From assembly GCF_047496725.1 (NCBI RefSeq), contig NC_132973.1, forward strand, positions 13,340,233 to 13,404,232: DNA of 64,000 bases, given 5' to 3'. This DNA comes from Anoplolepis gracilipes (Eukaryota > Arthropoda > Insecta > Hymenoptera > Formicidae). Under the pieces are notes generated by a model. It worked only from the letters and a program-made list of their open reading frames with translations, was not told the DNA's origin and did not search any database. Below are positions 1 through 12,404 of this stretch, in pieces. A program made the position numbers and the translations under genes. The first letter of the stretch is position 1, and every line of letters begins with the position of its first letter.

Positions 1-1877
1 TCTATTCGTAGGAGTATACCACTCGTGTTTCTAACTTTACTTGGAATGCTAGAACCAGTGCCCAACATAATGATCTCTGGGTATTCCTTCTTAATAGATA
101 ATCTTTCTGTTTGAATGTTGATGGTTATTTGCAGATCTTTCAACATTTCTGAAAAACCTTCGATGTCGTAAACCTCCTTAGCATATTCCTCCGGATGTAA
201 CATTACTTCATTGTTCGTATCAAATCTCAATTCTGGTTGTAAATAGATGGTGTGATTTGTTCTGGAACGGTGTATAATGGGCAAATCTTTCGGCTGAAAA
301 AAGAAAAATTTATATTTCCAGCAATATATGATAAAATATGAAGGTACTTTCAAGCACAAGAGAAATTTTGATATATCTTATATCTTACCCGTTTATTCTT
401 TTGAAAGCTTTTTTCGTTTAATAAAGGAAATATTTTAGAATGTAACATATGAAGTTTGTACTGATGCCTATGAACTGCTTCAGTGCCCATGCACTCGTTC
501 TCTTCGTTCACAACTAAGTGACGCGTGCTATCATCAAATTTACGCATCCAATCTATGTAACGAGGATCATCCATCACCCTTTGAGGTGTGAAATGAATGA
601 TGCAATACGGCGTATCATTCTCGTTCGACGCTGTTGTTTGATGTTGCGCAAAGGCAGGGTGATTTACAAAGGATTCTAAATAATCTTCCATTGGGCAGTC
701 TACAACTATAAAATAAATAAAACTTAAAAAGAAGTATAAGAAATTTGTTACTCAATATAATGTTTAAATATTTGTCAATCGTTTCAAAATCGTCTATCAA
801 CATACTTAAAAAAATAGGGCCCGGTATCGTCGGAGAGCAAACATCTTTGCTCAGAACGACTGTACCATCAGGAAGAGTAATATCTTGGCCAGCTTTGAGC
901 TGACCGAGCAAAGGACCAGGTGTCACACCCTTTTCTACACACTTTTCCAAGCATAATGTGCCTCGTCGAGGATTCAATCTACAAATATAAGACATCGCAC
1001 TCGATATCTTTGTCTTGTCAGACTTTTGTTCGACCTTCTGTGTTTTTCTCTCATTCTCCACTACATTATCACATACTCGCTTACCATTAGAATTCGTGTT
1101 ATTAATATCGATCATTTCGTTTTTTATATTTACAGATTCTTTTTCTTGTGCACTTGATTTCGTAATAGAAACGTATGATACAGACATTACCGAATCTGTG
1201 TACAACTTTGATTCATCGCATTTTGCTTCGTGAACCTTCAGAGTTTGCAACATCACAAATTTCTTGATTGCATCAAATATCTCTACAGTCCCCTTAGGAC
1301 CATGTATATTAATTTCTGGTACTCCAGCATTTTGTATTGTTAAAAGTATTCCTGGCATGCCACCTAAGTTATTCCACAATGCCGATGTTATAAATATATG
1401 TTCAAGTTTTACTAGCCTGTATTTATGTTCATACGCTAACCTCTGTGTTCCTTCTCCGCAATTAAAGATATAGCTAGTATGACCTGCCGTTAGATAAACA
1501 CATTTTGGAGCACCACGAGCTCCGCTACCTAGAATCTGCAAATAAATTTATTTATTAATTAATATTAAATGTTGAATTAACATAAGAGAATATATTCTTA
1601 TTTAAAAGAGTTTAGAAAACTTGAGTATTTATTTTTTATTATATCATTTATCAGTGTGAATACTAACCTGTAATGACACGTTTGCATTGCCAAGATGTTT
1701 TATAGATTTTTGTTTGATTTTTTCCCTCGTTCTTTGCGTAATGAATACATGCGTAGAGGAGCGAGGCATGCCTGCGTAATATTTATAACAATTTTGTTGT
1801 AAATTGCAATTTTTTATAAGGAGACTTAGCAAAGTGTAATACTTCATATGATACACAGATGAGATTATAAACTTCAT
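1..1877 (-). CDS. ELAC2: tRNase Z long form (ELAC2-like), 5' part, cut by window edge
   Basis: Endonuclease that removes 3' trailers from precursor tRNAs in nucleus and mitochondria. I read four exons on the minus strand: 1877-1668, 1535-806, 705-389 and 293-1. All introns are GT-AG and the phases join cleanly. The product shows the amino-terminal metallo-beta-lactamase-like half (LQILGSGARGAPKCVYL, then FNCGEGTQRLAYEHK and a GG-x-PG-x-LLTIQNAG stretch), a low-complexity K/E/N-rich insert, then TPGPLLGQLKAGQ and IVDCPMEDYLESF. The last exon opens the second lactamase domain (PEIIMLGTGSSIPSK). The catalytic HxHxDH half lies beyond the left edge, so about 516 residues are visible. The first ATG at 1877 gives a basic, hydrophobic leader (MKFIISSVYHMKYYTLLSLL) resembling a mitochondrial presequence. 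In-frame ATGs at 1847 and 1769 could give shorter forms, as known for ELAC2. The family call is firm; the start is less so. Confidence 0.93.
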
Positions 1878-1903
1878 TCGTTCGATTTCTTTGTCCAAAA
1901 CAT
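1874..1903 (-). promoter_or_regulatory. 9-codon upstream ORF overlapping the ELAC2 start
   Basis: An ATG at 1903 opens a nine-codon reading frame (MFWTKKSNE) whose TGA overlaps the main ATG at 1877 in an ATGA arrangement. If the transcript starts upstream of 1903, ribosomes would have to reinitiate or leak past it to make the long form. Whether it is transcribed cannot be told from the sequence. Confidence 0.3.
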
Positions 1904-2035
1904 TCGTAGGCGCTAAATAATTTATTCGGATGCGTGTATATATGATTCAAGTATGAAATCTAATCTTTTCTGATGCAATATGATTTTAACCTTAGTGACA
2001 TACAAGCCAGCGATCTCGACACGGTATGTAGCGTA

Positions 2036-2188
2036 AAGGTGCCTTTTCATGTTGACGCTCGACACTCATTTTTGGCGTCAAAACAGATCACGTGATCAAA
2101 ATTGACGAATTGGTATTTTTATTTTTGGTCACGTGATGTCTTTTGACGCAGAAAATGAGTGTCGAGCATTAGCATGAAAAGGCACCTT
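2036..2188. repeat. Fold-back (MITE-like) inverted repeat, ~153 bp
   Basis: The two ends are imperfect reverse complements over about 60 bases each. AAGGTGCCTTTTCATG at the left is matched by CATGAAAAGGCACCTT at the right. Inside are matching CTCGACACTCATTTT blocks and a TCACGTGAT E-box-like core on both sides of a short loop. It lies between the head-to-head ELAC2 and zinc-finger genes. No coding capacity. Target-site duplication is not clear. Confidence 0.75.
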
Positions 2189-2377
2189 AACTTTCTGTTA
2201 TCATCTTTGATGTAGCGTATCTAAAAATGAACTGCACTTGCGCGGACTTGGTAGGTGACTAATCATGGCTAGTGTCTCTGTCTCACTTACTCTACCTCCC
2301 TCACTTTTCTTTCTCTTTCTAATTTACTAATGCACACTATACAGGGTGAGGCAACTAATATCAGGATACACACTATA

Positions 2378-2609
2378 CAGGGTGACGAATCTACGAGTCT
2401 AATTCTCCGTTACTTTGAAAATGCAAGAAATTTTAAAAATAAATATTTGCTTTAAACGAATAAATATAATACAATAATAAACATTTTTATCTTAAGAAAA
2501 AAATTATTGTTCTAGTATTTATTTGTTTAAAGCAAATATTTTTCTTTTTAGAAATTTTTTTGCATCCTTAAAATAAATAACAGAAATATTTCAGATTCGT
2601 AGATTCGTC

Positions 2610-2614
<5 letters not shown>
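2378..2614. mobile_element. Mariner/Tc1-type MITE with long terminal inverted repeats
   Basis: Left end CAGGGTGACGAATCTACGAG and right end TAGATTCGTCACCCT are inverted copies. A second internal pair (AAATATTTGCTTTAAACGAAT and ATTTGTTTAAAGCAAATATT) shows the inverted repeats run most of the element. The left end follows a TA, as expected for the mariner superfamily. A second CAGGGTG end with a different continuation lies just upstream (2342-2348), suggesting nested insertion. No transposase is encoded. The right end abuts a (TA)n tract. Confidence 0.7.

Positions 2615-2650
<36 letters not shown>
2614..2650. repeat. (TA)n microsatellite
   Basis: About 18 uninterrupted TA units directly after the right terminal repeat of the adjacent MITE. 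Confidence 0.9.
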
Positions 2651-2654
<4 letters not shown>

Positions 2655-3326
2655 AATTTACATATTTATTATATACACATATAAAATAGAAATCTTTTAA
2701 GATACAATTAATTGTATGGATAATATATCTTAGAAGATTTCTATATTTTTCACATTATTTTAATAATTTCTCTAATAGTATATATATATATTGTTATTGT
2801 TAAAATAAAAAAAAAGATTACGCGTAACTAAAATAATATATAATGAAATATATTAATAAACCTAAAATATTTCTGTACTTTTCAAATTCACAATTATAGA
2901 TTTAGCACAGATATGAACCAACTGGTTACTTTACCGACTGTTTTACCGTGGCACCGAAAAATGGTTTTGATCATGTATGTAGTTCCTTCCGTTCTAAAAG
3001 AGATCCAGTTGGCGTTACCATACTGCAAGGAAAAAGTGTCATATGGAAAATGGCAGCGTGGCCTCTTTCAGGCTTCTCTCTGGTGAAAACTCTAGCATAC
3101 CCGCCTAGCCGCAGTGCCCGCTGCCTGTCTGACATTATGGAAGTTGGAAGAAAACAAGGAGAGTAAGATGCGTGCGAATGTATATATGACAATGTGTGTG
3201 CGATCAACGTTTTCAATTTAACGATGGTATTGTGCGAAAAGTCATCGATCTTGGAAAAGCATTGACGCGAATTTTAGTCACGCTTGCGTTTTGCCGAAAG
3301 GAACGAAAAGGAAGATTTATACAACG
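2651..3326 (+). promoter_or_regulatory. Upstream region / probable 5'UTR of the ZAD zinc-finger gene
   Basis: The first ~280 bases are plain AT-rich sequence with nothing recognisable. From about 2940 to 3200 the composition becomes clearly GC-richer and contains AAAATGGCAGC near 3046, which resembles a pause-button or YY1-like core-promoter element, then leads into the coding exon at 3327. The open frame at 2948-3166 begins with GTG, matches nothing I know and probably reflects this composition. The assignment as promoter or leader is inference. Confidence 0.35.
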
Positions 3327-6090
3327 ATGCAAGACGACGACGAAATGTTGACGCGGGCAAATCAGGACACCAGTCTCTGCCGCGTCTGTCTGACTATGAA
3401 TCATTACAATCAGTGCATCTTTCGCAAAAATTGGAACGATTCAGATAACGCGAGTACATCTGAACTTCTCTCGAAGAAATTGCAATTATGCGGTGGGGTG
3501 GAGGTTTGTTTTTGTTTGCTCTATTTGACATTTGTATTTATTTTTCATGTATACAAGGTAATAGGTTGATTTGATTTCTTCTATTTATCTAGGTTCAGGA
3601 AGACGATGGTTTGCCTTCTAACATCTGTACCAAATGTGAAAACAAAATTAATGTTGCCTATGAATTAAGGGAACAATGCCAGAAAGCAGACAAGGAGCTT
3701 AGAAAGCTTTATGGAATAACGTTGAACACAAATAACACTGGCAATTTTAATCCTACAAAAGTATTTATATTTATATGTAAATAAAATAATTTCAGCATTG
3801 TTCAAGCTATTGATTATATTTCTTTTTGCAGGATCAATATTGTCAAACCGAGCAATCTTTTATTCTGGATACAATCAAATTAGAGGACAATAAGGAATTA
3901 AGTATGGATAATAGAATTAATATAGAGAAAAATATCTTTATGATGGAATCAAGGAATGTTATGAAACATGAACAACCGGATGCTTTTAATCAAATAGAAA
4001 GTATTCTAATAGATAATGTACCAGATTTAGATTGCATTAATAAATGTAAACAACATGATAAAATAGTTATAAAGGAAGTTCATAGAACAAGAAGACTAAC
4101 TATGTTCAAAAGAGTTACATCTATAGAAAATTTGAAGAATCATAAAGAAAGACAGAGAAGATATATCAAAAAGAGTACAAGCATTAAACGAGATATTAGC
4201 AATAGTGAGTATCAAACAAAAACGAAAAATATTGATAGAATGGATACGTCAGAATTTGAATTGCAATATAAATGTCCAAAATGTGATAGATTTTATTCCA
4301 GTAAAAAGTCTTTAGATAGACATACGTCAACTCATGATGATAAAGAGTTCAAATGTGATAACTGTGATAAACAATTTTTCTGTTTGGATAAACTGCATAA
4401 GCATTTTAATTTACACAAAACAAAGGAGAAGCCAGAACCAGTGTTTTGCAGAATCTGCAATAAAAGTTTTAGGAAAACTGATACTATGGTTAGACATTTG
4501 AATGTCCACAAGAGAGCGAATCCTAAGGAAGTTTTCTCTATATTAAAAGAGATACGAGACAAAAGAAAATTAGAAAATAATCCAGAAATCTCTGAAATGT
4601 CACTGCCTGTGATGGTGAATAAGGATGAAGCAATAGTGGATGATGGCAAATTGCAAAGCGAAAAAGAGGGCCCAACGAGAGAACTAAGGAAACGTAATTT
4701 AAAAACTGAGCAGAGAGATTCGTTAAATAGCGATTCGAGTGATGACAAATTTAAGTCTTTCGATGATACGTTGTTCTTTGACTGCAAATATTGCAGCAAA
4801 CGCTTTAATAACGAAAAGAGCCTTCAACGTCATCAGTCAGTACATAAACAATTCGTTTGTAGCGTCTGTAACATGAAATTTTTCCGACAGGATAGGCTTA
4901 AGAGTCACATGGATCGATATGGTCATGATGAGAGCAAAACATGCTCGGAGCCGCAGAAACCACCTGACGATAAATCGGCCATTAAGTTGATAAACAGTTG
5001 GATCAGGGAAGAATTGGATTCCGATAACGAAGGCAAAGGCTTTCCCTGCAAGATCTGTGGAAAATCGTACGACACAAAGAAGTCTCTATTAAAACATCAA
5101 ATGAAAACACATGGCGGACAAGACGAGTATTGCGCAAATTGCGGTGCAAGTGGCGTATGTATTTGCGCGGATAAGTATAAAGATCAGGAAAAAAGTAGCG
5201 AAAAGTTGAAGCTGTATACGTGCGAGGAGTGTAACAAGTCGTTCGAGAAGGAGATCAAGCTACAGAGGCATCTGCGAATTCACGAACGCGCCAAGGAACA
5301 GCAGGATACGAATTTCAAACGTTTCCTCTGTCATATATGCAGCAAAACGTTCCGGCAAAACACCGGTCTCATGTTTCACATGAGAACGCACACGGGTTAC
5401 AAGCCGCACGTGTGCAAGTACTGCGGCCGCGGTTTCACGTCCAATTCGAACTGCATCAATCATGAGAGGACTCACACAGGCGATCGGCCGTTTGTCTGTC
5501 AGTATTGCAGCGCGGCTTTCGCCAAGTCGTGCACCCTCAAGGCTCACATCACCACGCACACTGGCGAGGCGAATTATCATTGTAAGACTTGTGGCAAATC
5601 GTTCCGCCGGCTAAAGTATCTCAAGGAGCATAGATTTACACACACGGGCGAGAAACCGTACGCATGCAAGATCTGTGGCACGGCTTACAGTCATTCCGGC
5701 AGCTTGTTCGTGCACGAGAAGAAGTGCAAGGCACAGTATAGCAATTATCAATCGGGAACCGTGCAAAACCCGCAGCAACAGACCACCTACTGCGGCCAGT
5801 CACCTCAGACGATTATTTCCGGCGGTATTTCTTCCGCGACATCTCCTTCCTCGGTTATCGCGCCCATCATCGCGACCACATTGCCTCAAGCTCATCTGAA
5901 CGTCATTAACAGCACTCTGAATGTACAGACGAACAAGGGTTACATGGACGATATTCAGCGAATAAACGCGCATGCAACGGGTACGGCGACTGCGGTTGTC
6001 TCATCGGGTCTGCAACCGAACACTGACATTTCCGACATGAATTCCACTGTTAGGAACTTTGCTATTATCGGGCAAATGTTTCATACATAA
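3327..6090 (+). CDS. ZAD domain C2H2 zinc-finger protein (12 fingers)
   Basis: Probable sequence-specific DNA-binding transcription regulator of the arthropod ZAD class. Exons are 3327-3503, 3593-3760 and 3832-6090 (GT-AG introns of 89 and 71 bp, phase 0), giving 867 residues. The ZAD domain, which homodimerises, spans both small exons, with its zinc ligands at Cys18, Cys21, Cys71 and Cys74. C2H2 fingers run from about residue 261 to 747: three, then two, one and one more separated by acidic or lysine-rich linkers, then a run of five from residue 613 joined by HTGxKP-type linkers. The last finger ends His...Cys (C2HC). The tail is rich in S, T, Q and N. The ATG at 3327 is chosen because the open frame upstream of it has only TTG codons and the protein then begins just before the ZAD. 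I cannot name an orthologue; such genes turn over fast in insects. Confidence 0.92.
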
Positions 6091-6290
6091 AGGAAAGCAA
6101 GAAACGCAAATTATAACTCTACTGTGATAATTATCTTTTTTTTTATAATGAGATTTAGAAGGTAATATAACTCGTACTTTACATGCATATTCGTATCTTA
6201 TACTTTGAATATAGTCACGTATTGAGTTTTTTCTTTCATAATCAGCATTATGATAAATGTTTTGTATCATATTATGATACGGGGAAATTG

Positions 6291-6334
<44 letters not shown>

Positions 6335-6714
6335 GAATGTATATTTATATGTTACAATTATTAGGAATTTTTATTGTATAGAATTTTTACGGCAGAATTT
6401 TTATTAACGATATTATATCATTGAGATTATATTTGAAATATTTGATGACACATGTCATTTAGTAATGTTTTAATTATCACATTGTTATCATTATACATAT
6501 GATCATATAATCATTATACAGATAGATCATCTATTGAATAAGATAAAGTCCTGTAAATCTATGTTAAATTTTTATAAGTTTTGTTTTTTATTATGAAAAT
6601 AATTTTTATGAATTTTATAAAAAAGATATATTCTTTTTCTCAGTATTTTTTTCAACTTTTTTATATAACACAATGTCTTGTGTATACAATTTAATGAAAT
6701 AAATAACTTTTGCA
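6091..6714 (+). other. 3' flank of the zinc-finger gene, with (TA)n tract and poly(A) signals
   Basis: AT-rich sequence with a (TA)n microsatellite at 6293-6331. A candidate polyadenylation signal AATAAA lies at 6698-6703. Nothing coding is seen. Confidence 0.5.
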
Positions 6715-7599
6715 CAAAGTTTATTCATCTTTCGAATTATTGAACGAAAATTATATATTTATATAATAATTTAATATTTTTAAATCTCTTTAAATAAATA
6801 ATATGAATACATTTGTCTTTTATTTATAGAATTATTTTTTCTTTTTTCGGCATACATTTATAAGTAAAATTTATAATTAAATATTCTTAAATTAGAAATA
6901 AATATATCTTTATAGAAAGAATCAATACGCATGATTTTAGATTTTGTCACGTATGCATTTTTATATAATCTACAACAGACATTTCCAACAGTGTAATCAT
7001 TTCTAAAGACAAAAGGTAAATCTTATTTTGTCTTTATTTTCTTAGTATTTATTTAGTCTTTATTGTTCTTATAGTGTCTTATAAGTTGTTTGAATACAAA
7101 TATCGCTTATCTGAGAATTTCGTAAATGTAAAGATAGTTGTTGAATAATATCTTTGTTGACTGCAGACATAATTTTATCTCATGTAATATACAATTCTGT
7201 ATCAGCATCGTTACTTGCAATTCGAGCTGTTTGATGGAAGATAATTCAGAATAACATCCAACAATTAGGTGACATGCAAAAGATGAAATAATGTTTACAA
7301 ATTAATCAACATTTTTAAACGTCTTTTACATTTTGTTACATTACGCTCCCCCAACTCGCTCATATATTTCTCTTGCAAGTTTCCTTTGAAGCATTACGTG
7401 ATCGATGCCAAGGTAACGAAGTGGGAAGTGGGAGGGGGTTGGGGGCAGACAGAGTTGGCGGGGATAAGGATAAATCAAATAAATAGAGCTCGGCGGCTTG
7501 GCTGACACTCAACAGCCGGTTTTATATCATTGGACGTGTCATTGTCGGTGACCTTAAAAGCGTCTTCATTTTCCTCGTAGAATTTGTCTGGAGTGAATT
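6715..7599 (+). promoter_or_regulatory. Promoter block and non-coding exon 1 of sigma GST copy 1
   Basis: This ~0.9 kb block is homologous to the blocks before copies 2 (11520-12404) and 3 (19110-20001), in order and in detail. It ends with a TATA-like AAATAAATAG at about 7477, a shared GGTTTTATAT block just downstream (~7518), and an exon that ends at 7599 before GTAAGTAAAA. The coding exon starts with an acceptor directly before ATG, so a non-coding first exon is needed. Transcription start (~7505) is inferred. Confidence 0.6.
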
Positions 7600-8155
7600 G
7601 TAAGTAAAACTCTTCATTTTTAAGATCCAAATTTGACTGATCAACTCGAGCCTGTAAATATCGTATAATATAATCGAGAATAATTCACAAAGAGAGTATT
7701 GAAACCGTTACCAGCCGGCTAATTAAAATAGCGATTCGCAAAAATATATTAAATGATCGTTTTGATATAATAACGAAGCAGCAATGATGATGAGATTGAA
7801 ATAATGATTTGCAGCATGAATATATATTACGTTGTAGTAGAAATTTATCAGGAATGATTTGAAAGAAGAACGCCTTTTACTTGAACCTTGTTAGAAATGA
7901 TGTAGAAGAAAGACGCCATTGTGTAACGGTGTAACGTAATATATATATATATGGTTATTGAAATTAGAAATAAGTCAGGATGTACGGGTAAAATATAAAT
8001 CGCGAACAATGAGTAAGATTTTGATATTGTTTAATTAAATTTAAAATTCAAGCCTTCTCTCTTTAGTAACGAGATTTCCTTCTCATCAATGTAAAATCAA
8101 TTAAAAAATTAGTAAGGCTCTCAAGGTTAAACACAAGTTTAAATTTGACTGGGCT

Positions 8156-8422
8156 AGTTAATAAAAACCAGACGCAGATAATGTTAGTTGTATACAGAAC
8201 ATAAATTTTTCTTGATGCGATACCAAATAATTAAATCTCAATTTGAGATTCTTATTTTAATAAACCTTGATCCTCTAAAGGGGAGGATTATTTAGTTATT
8301 TGGTATTATATTAAGAAAAACTTGTGCATAACTAATCAATTTCAATGAAAAATTAATTTATTAATGAGTAATTAATTTTCTTTGAATGATACACTATTAT
8401 CTGCTTTTGGCTCTTACCAACT
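8156..8422. repeat. Fold-back element in intron 1 of sigma GST copy 1
   Basis: The outer ends are inverted copies (AACCAGACGCAGATAATG-like at left, CATTATCTGCTTTTGG-like at right, imperfect). Inner arms GATACCAAATAATTAAAT and TTAGTTATTTGGTATTAT are also inverted, around a short GC-richer loop. The equivalent introns of copies 2 and 3 lack it, so it inserted after the duplications. Confidence 0.6.
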
Positions 8423-8639
8423 TCTTGAAATTTAAATCAATATGAGATGATGTAGAGAAGATTAGATATTAGAAATATATTACTGATTCATTCTTTGAAT
8501 TATAATGACAATAACCCATATTCTGTATATAAATTCATGTATAAAAACACATTTAAAGATTTAACGATAAATGTGAGCTTAGAATATGGGCCAATAAGAC
8601 CAAACAATAATAAATATCTTTTTTTTTTTTTTTAGCAAC

Positions 8640-10377
8640 ATGCCTTCCTATAAGCTGACTTATTTTCCTCTCAAGGCATTGGGTGAGCCAATTCGCTTCC
8701 TGTTTAGCTATGGTGGTACAGAATTCGTCGACGATCGTTTCAACAGAGAGGATTGGCCGCAAATTAAGCCTAGTATGTACATCTGCAAGGCGCGATCAAT
8801 ATTAATGACATATATCTTATCTTATTTTATTAGCATCTATTCATCTGTCGCAGCCACTTAATTTAGATCAAGTGTTTAAATCTGATTTATAGATATTTAT
8901 GACAGCAGCAAAAAACATAATTTTTTCCGTTTTTTCTGGTACACTATTTTTTATATTGTATATTATTCTATTTTATTATAAATTTATTGAACTTTCATTC
9001 TATTATATATATCATTTTATTGAACTTTCTTGTATAGATCACAGAAGCAAAAATGAAGGTTATTTTCATTGTGTGACAATAGAAGTTTGTTTCTTATTAT
9101 GTTTTGTAATGTCTTTCAAGACAATTGATATTGTCATACATATACAATGCTACGTATATGTATTTATCTGCTTTATGAAAAACATACTGTTTTCATCAAA
9201 CAACTTATTGATATCAGTATTTACTACATGATCCAAGCTGATTAGTAAATTATTGATGCGTTATAAAAAATTTACAATTACAATTTAGACAGAAAGTCTT
9301 TTAAAGTACACAAAATATGCATAAGAGTATATATACATAAAGCAGTAAATCATTTTAATAAATTCTATATTAGATAATAGAACAATAAATAATTCTGATG
9401 AGAACAAATAAATTTATGTTGTTAAAAAGCTAATTAATAGATTTAAAAATAATATACAATTTAATTTTAATAATTAATTATTTATCATTAAAATTCTTTC
9501 TCTTAATATTTAGATACAGATATTATATAATAATTGTAATTTTATTGTGATATAAATTTAAATAGATTCTTTTACAACAAACTTTATATAATTTTTTTCT
9601 ATTTTGTATTCATATGCTTCAATATCATTTTTTACAGCTACGCCGTTTGGCCAAGTACCTGTGCTTGAAGTAGACGGAAAGAAGATTGCTCAGTCTACAG
9701 CTATCTCCCGCTACTTGGCCAAACAATACGGTCTTGCTGGCAAAGATGATTGGGAATCTCTAGAAATCGACTCCACCGTCGATACAATACACGATTTACG
9801 CCTCAGTGAGTGTAGACACAATATACCATTTAGATTTTAATTTTTTTTCCTTTATTACTAGATGATGAGAAAATGATTTGAATCGCAATTTTAGTGAACT
9901 CAGATATCGTTGGCATACCGATTTAGTTGTAACAATGGAAACTATAAGTTTATATATATATATATACATATTTTTGTTTGTATATTTACAGTAATTTGAT
10001 TTATTAAAATTAATCGTTTCAAATCCTTAATTGAAATTGCTTATTGATTTGTTCTTTTTTCCATCATAGAAATCGCGGCTCATCATTATGAAAATAATGA
10101 AGCGGTTAAAGAGGAGAAACTCAAAGTCGCCAAAGAGTTGGTGCCGTATTATCTGGAACGTTTGGACGCTCAGGTGCAGAAGAACGGTGGTTACTTCGTC
10201 GGCGGTGCTCTAACCTGGGCCGATCTCACATTTGTCGCTTTACTGGACTATCTAAATTATATGAGTCAGGAGAATATAATCGAGAAATATGAAAATTTGA
10301 AACAGCTCAAACAAAAAGTCGAGGAGGTACCGGCCATCAAAAGTTGGATTGAAAAGCGTCCGCCCAGCGATCTCTAA
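8640..10377 (+). CDS. GstS: Sigma-class glutathione S-transferase, copy 1
   Basis: Cytosolic enzyme that conjugates glutathione to lipid-peroxidation products; sigma members may also act as prostaglandin D synthases. Coding exons 8640-8772, 9638-9805 and 10070-10377, phases 1 and 1, give 202 residues, normal for the class. The thioredoxin-like half shows the catalytic Tyr8 (MPSYKLTYFP), GEPIRFLFSYGG, the cis-proline glutathione site FGQVPVLEVDGKK and QSTAISRYLAK. The helical half shows PYYLERLDAQV, GGALTWADLTFVALLDYL with the structural Asp, and KSWIEKRPPSDL at the end. The acceptor (TTTAG) is four bases before ATG. The poly(A) signal is AATAAA at 10640. Its last ~165 coding bases and first UTR bases are almost identical to copy 3. 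First of four tandem copies. Confidence 0.96.
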
Positions 10378-11519
10378 TTTCATTGAATGATGGTTCATTT
10401 TTCTACCATCTATTTTCTACCTTTGATTGCTTGTTCATGTTAAACTATTTCGGTTTAACTTAATATCAATTTTTCTTTTTTCTACCGTGCTTAAATCTAT
10501 ATATGTATAATAGATTTAGAAATAGCACACACATGAGATATAGATATATATTTTAACACTCGTTAAAGGCTGTTGTATGTCTATTTCTGATAGAACCTTA
10601 CCCAACAGACTGTTTTTGCATTATATAATTTTGTATTTCAATAAATCGTTATTTTTATTATTTTATATGATTTTGTTTGTATTCTGACAGATTTCATTGA
10701 TATAGTCAGACTTCTTTGATATAGTCAGAATTTGCTATAATATGCCAGTATTCGTTACATTTTCCTTGTTCTTCCCCTTTTTATAAAATAATTTCATGTA
10801 TATTCAAGTTGAAATAAATATTTTATTTATATTAAATGTATCCAGAAAAAAGTTTAACTTGAAGATAATGTAAATATTAAACATAGCCGAGAATCTATTT
10901 AATGAATATAATAAATGTGACAATTATTAGCTTGTCATGCGAAAACAGATAATACAGCACTGATATTACATAGGACAATATGCTGTCGAGGACTGTTAGC
11001 AGAAATTAATTTTACTTATGTTAGAATACTTTCGAATTACATATAAAATTAATTTAATATTTTGAATTAAATCAAGGTATATTGCCCTTAATCAATGTAT
11101 TTAGGTTGTCAGCACTGCGGGGCCGCTTTTTTTTACAAAAGAAATTTAATTTAATAATACAGATATACTTTTACGAATAAATAGGACATGTGGAAAATCT
11201 TTATATTATATCGTTTGATATATTTGTTTTTATTTATTGCATATTTTATATACATATATAAAGCACAGTATAATCATACATAAGCTAAGAATAAAAAAAA
11301 AAAACTGACGTATATATTTCTATATTCAACACAAAATAAAAATATGCAGAAAAATTAATTTTAGCACATTATCGGTATACAAATTGATGTAAATATATAT
11401 CATGATTCGTCACTGTTCCTAAAACATAAAGTCTCGATTTGAAGGGATAAAATCCCAATTTTAAGAGAAAATGTACATTTTTTGTGCTTTATGCAAATAC
11501 TATATATGTATAGATTATC
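10378..11519 (+). other. 3'UTR of GST copy 1 and duplicated intergenic flank
   Basis: The 3'UTR runs to the AATAAA at 10640-10645. From about 10930 the sequence resembles flanks downstream of copies 2 and 3 (18755-19110, and 23530-23650 plus 24940-25390). Shared marks include AGAAAAATTAATTTTAGCAC, AAAGCACA and GAGAAAATGTACATTTTTT. No gene is seen. Confidence 0.5.
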
Positions 11520-12404
11520 ATATCAAGTTTATTAAGCTTTCAAAATATTGAATAAAAATTATATATATATCATTTTTAATTTAATATTTTAAAATATTTT
11601 TAAATAAGAATAGATACTTGTCTTTTATAGAATATATTTTTATTTTCTTTCTAGACATACATTTATGAAAATTAATTACAAATTAGAATTACGATTATAA
11701 AATTTGTAATTAAATATTTTTAATAAGAATTAAGTATATCTTTATAGAAAGAATTAACGATTATAAATTGTGTTACGTATGCCTTTTTATATAATTTGCG
11801 AGAGACATTTCTAGGAATATAATTATTTTTAAAAGCGGAGATAAACTTTTCTTTATTTCGCATTCAGTAGCCTACACAAGCTGTCTTTATTAATACAAAT
11901 TATTATCTAGAACATGAAGTATCTGATAATTCTTAAAATGTAAATGTAAATAATAATTTCTGAACAATATCTGCGTAAGATTGCAGATAAATATTTGCAT
12001 AACTTCACACACAATTTTGCTTCATCAGCGTCATTACTTGCAATTTGGCCGTTTGATAAAAGATAATTCACAATAACATCCAAAAATTTATAAATAACGT
12101 TAAAAAAATGATTAAACAATGTTTTCAAAATCATTCAACATCGTTTTTACATTTTTGTTTTTGATTATTGTGCTCTCCGGAAAGTTTCGATTCGCATATT
12201 AGACATATTATAGACATATTTCTCTTGTAAATTTTATTTGAAGCATGATATGACCCGAGACATTAAAGTGGGAGAGATATAGAGAGTGGACGGGATAAAT
12301 AGACGAGTTAACAGATGGTTTTATATTGCTGCGCATTCATTGCAATCAGGTGTTCTAAAGTGCGTCTTCTTCATATTTCTTATAAAATTGGTTTCGAGTA
12401 AACT
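11520..12404 (+). promoter_or_regulatory. Promoter block and non-coding exon 1 of sigma GST copy 2
   Basis: Homologous to the upstream blocks of copies 1 and 3. A TATA-like GATAAATAGAC lies at about 12294, followed by the shared GATGGTTTTATATTG block, and the exon ends at 12404 before GTAAGTAGAA. The unrelated open frames in this block are noise. Confidence 0.6.

Noticed and set aside
2948..3166. 72-codon frame upstream of the zinc-finger gene
   Set aside because: It begins with GTG and probably reflects the GC-rich leader; no ATG start fits its length and no domain is seen.
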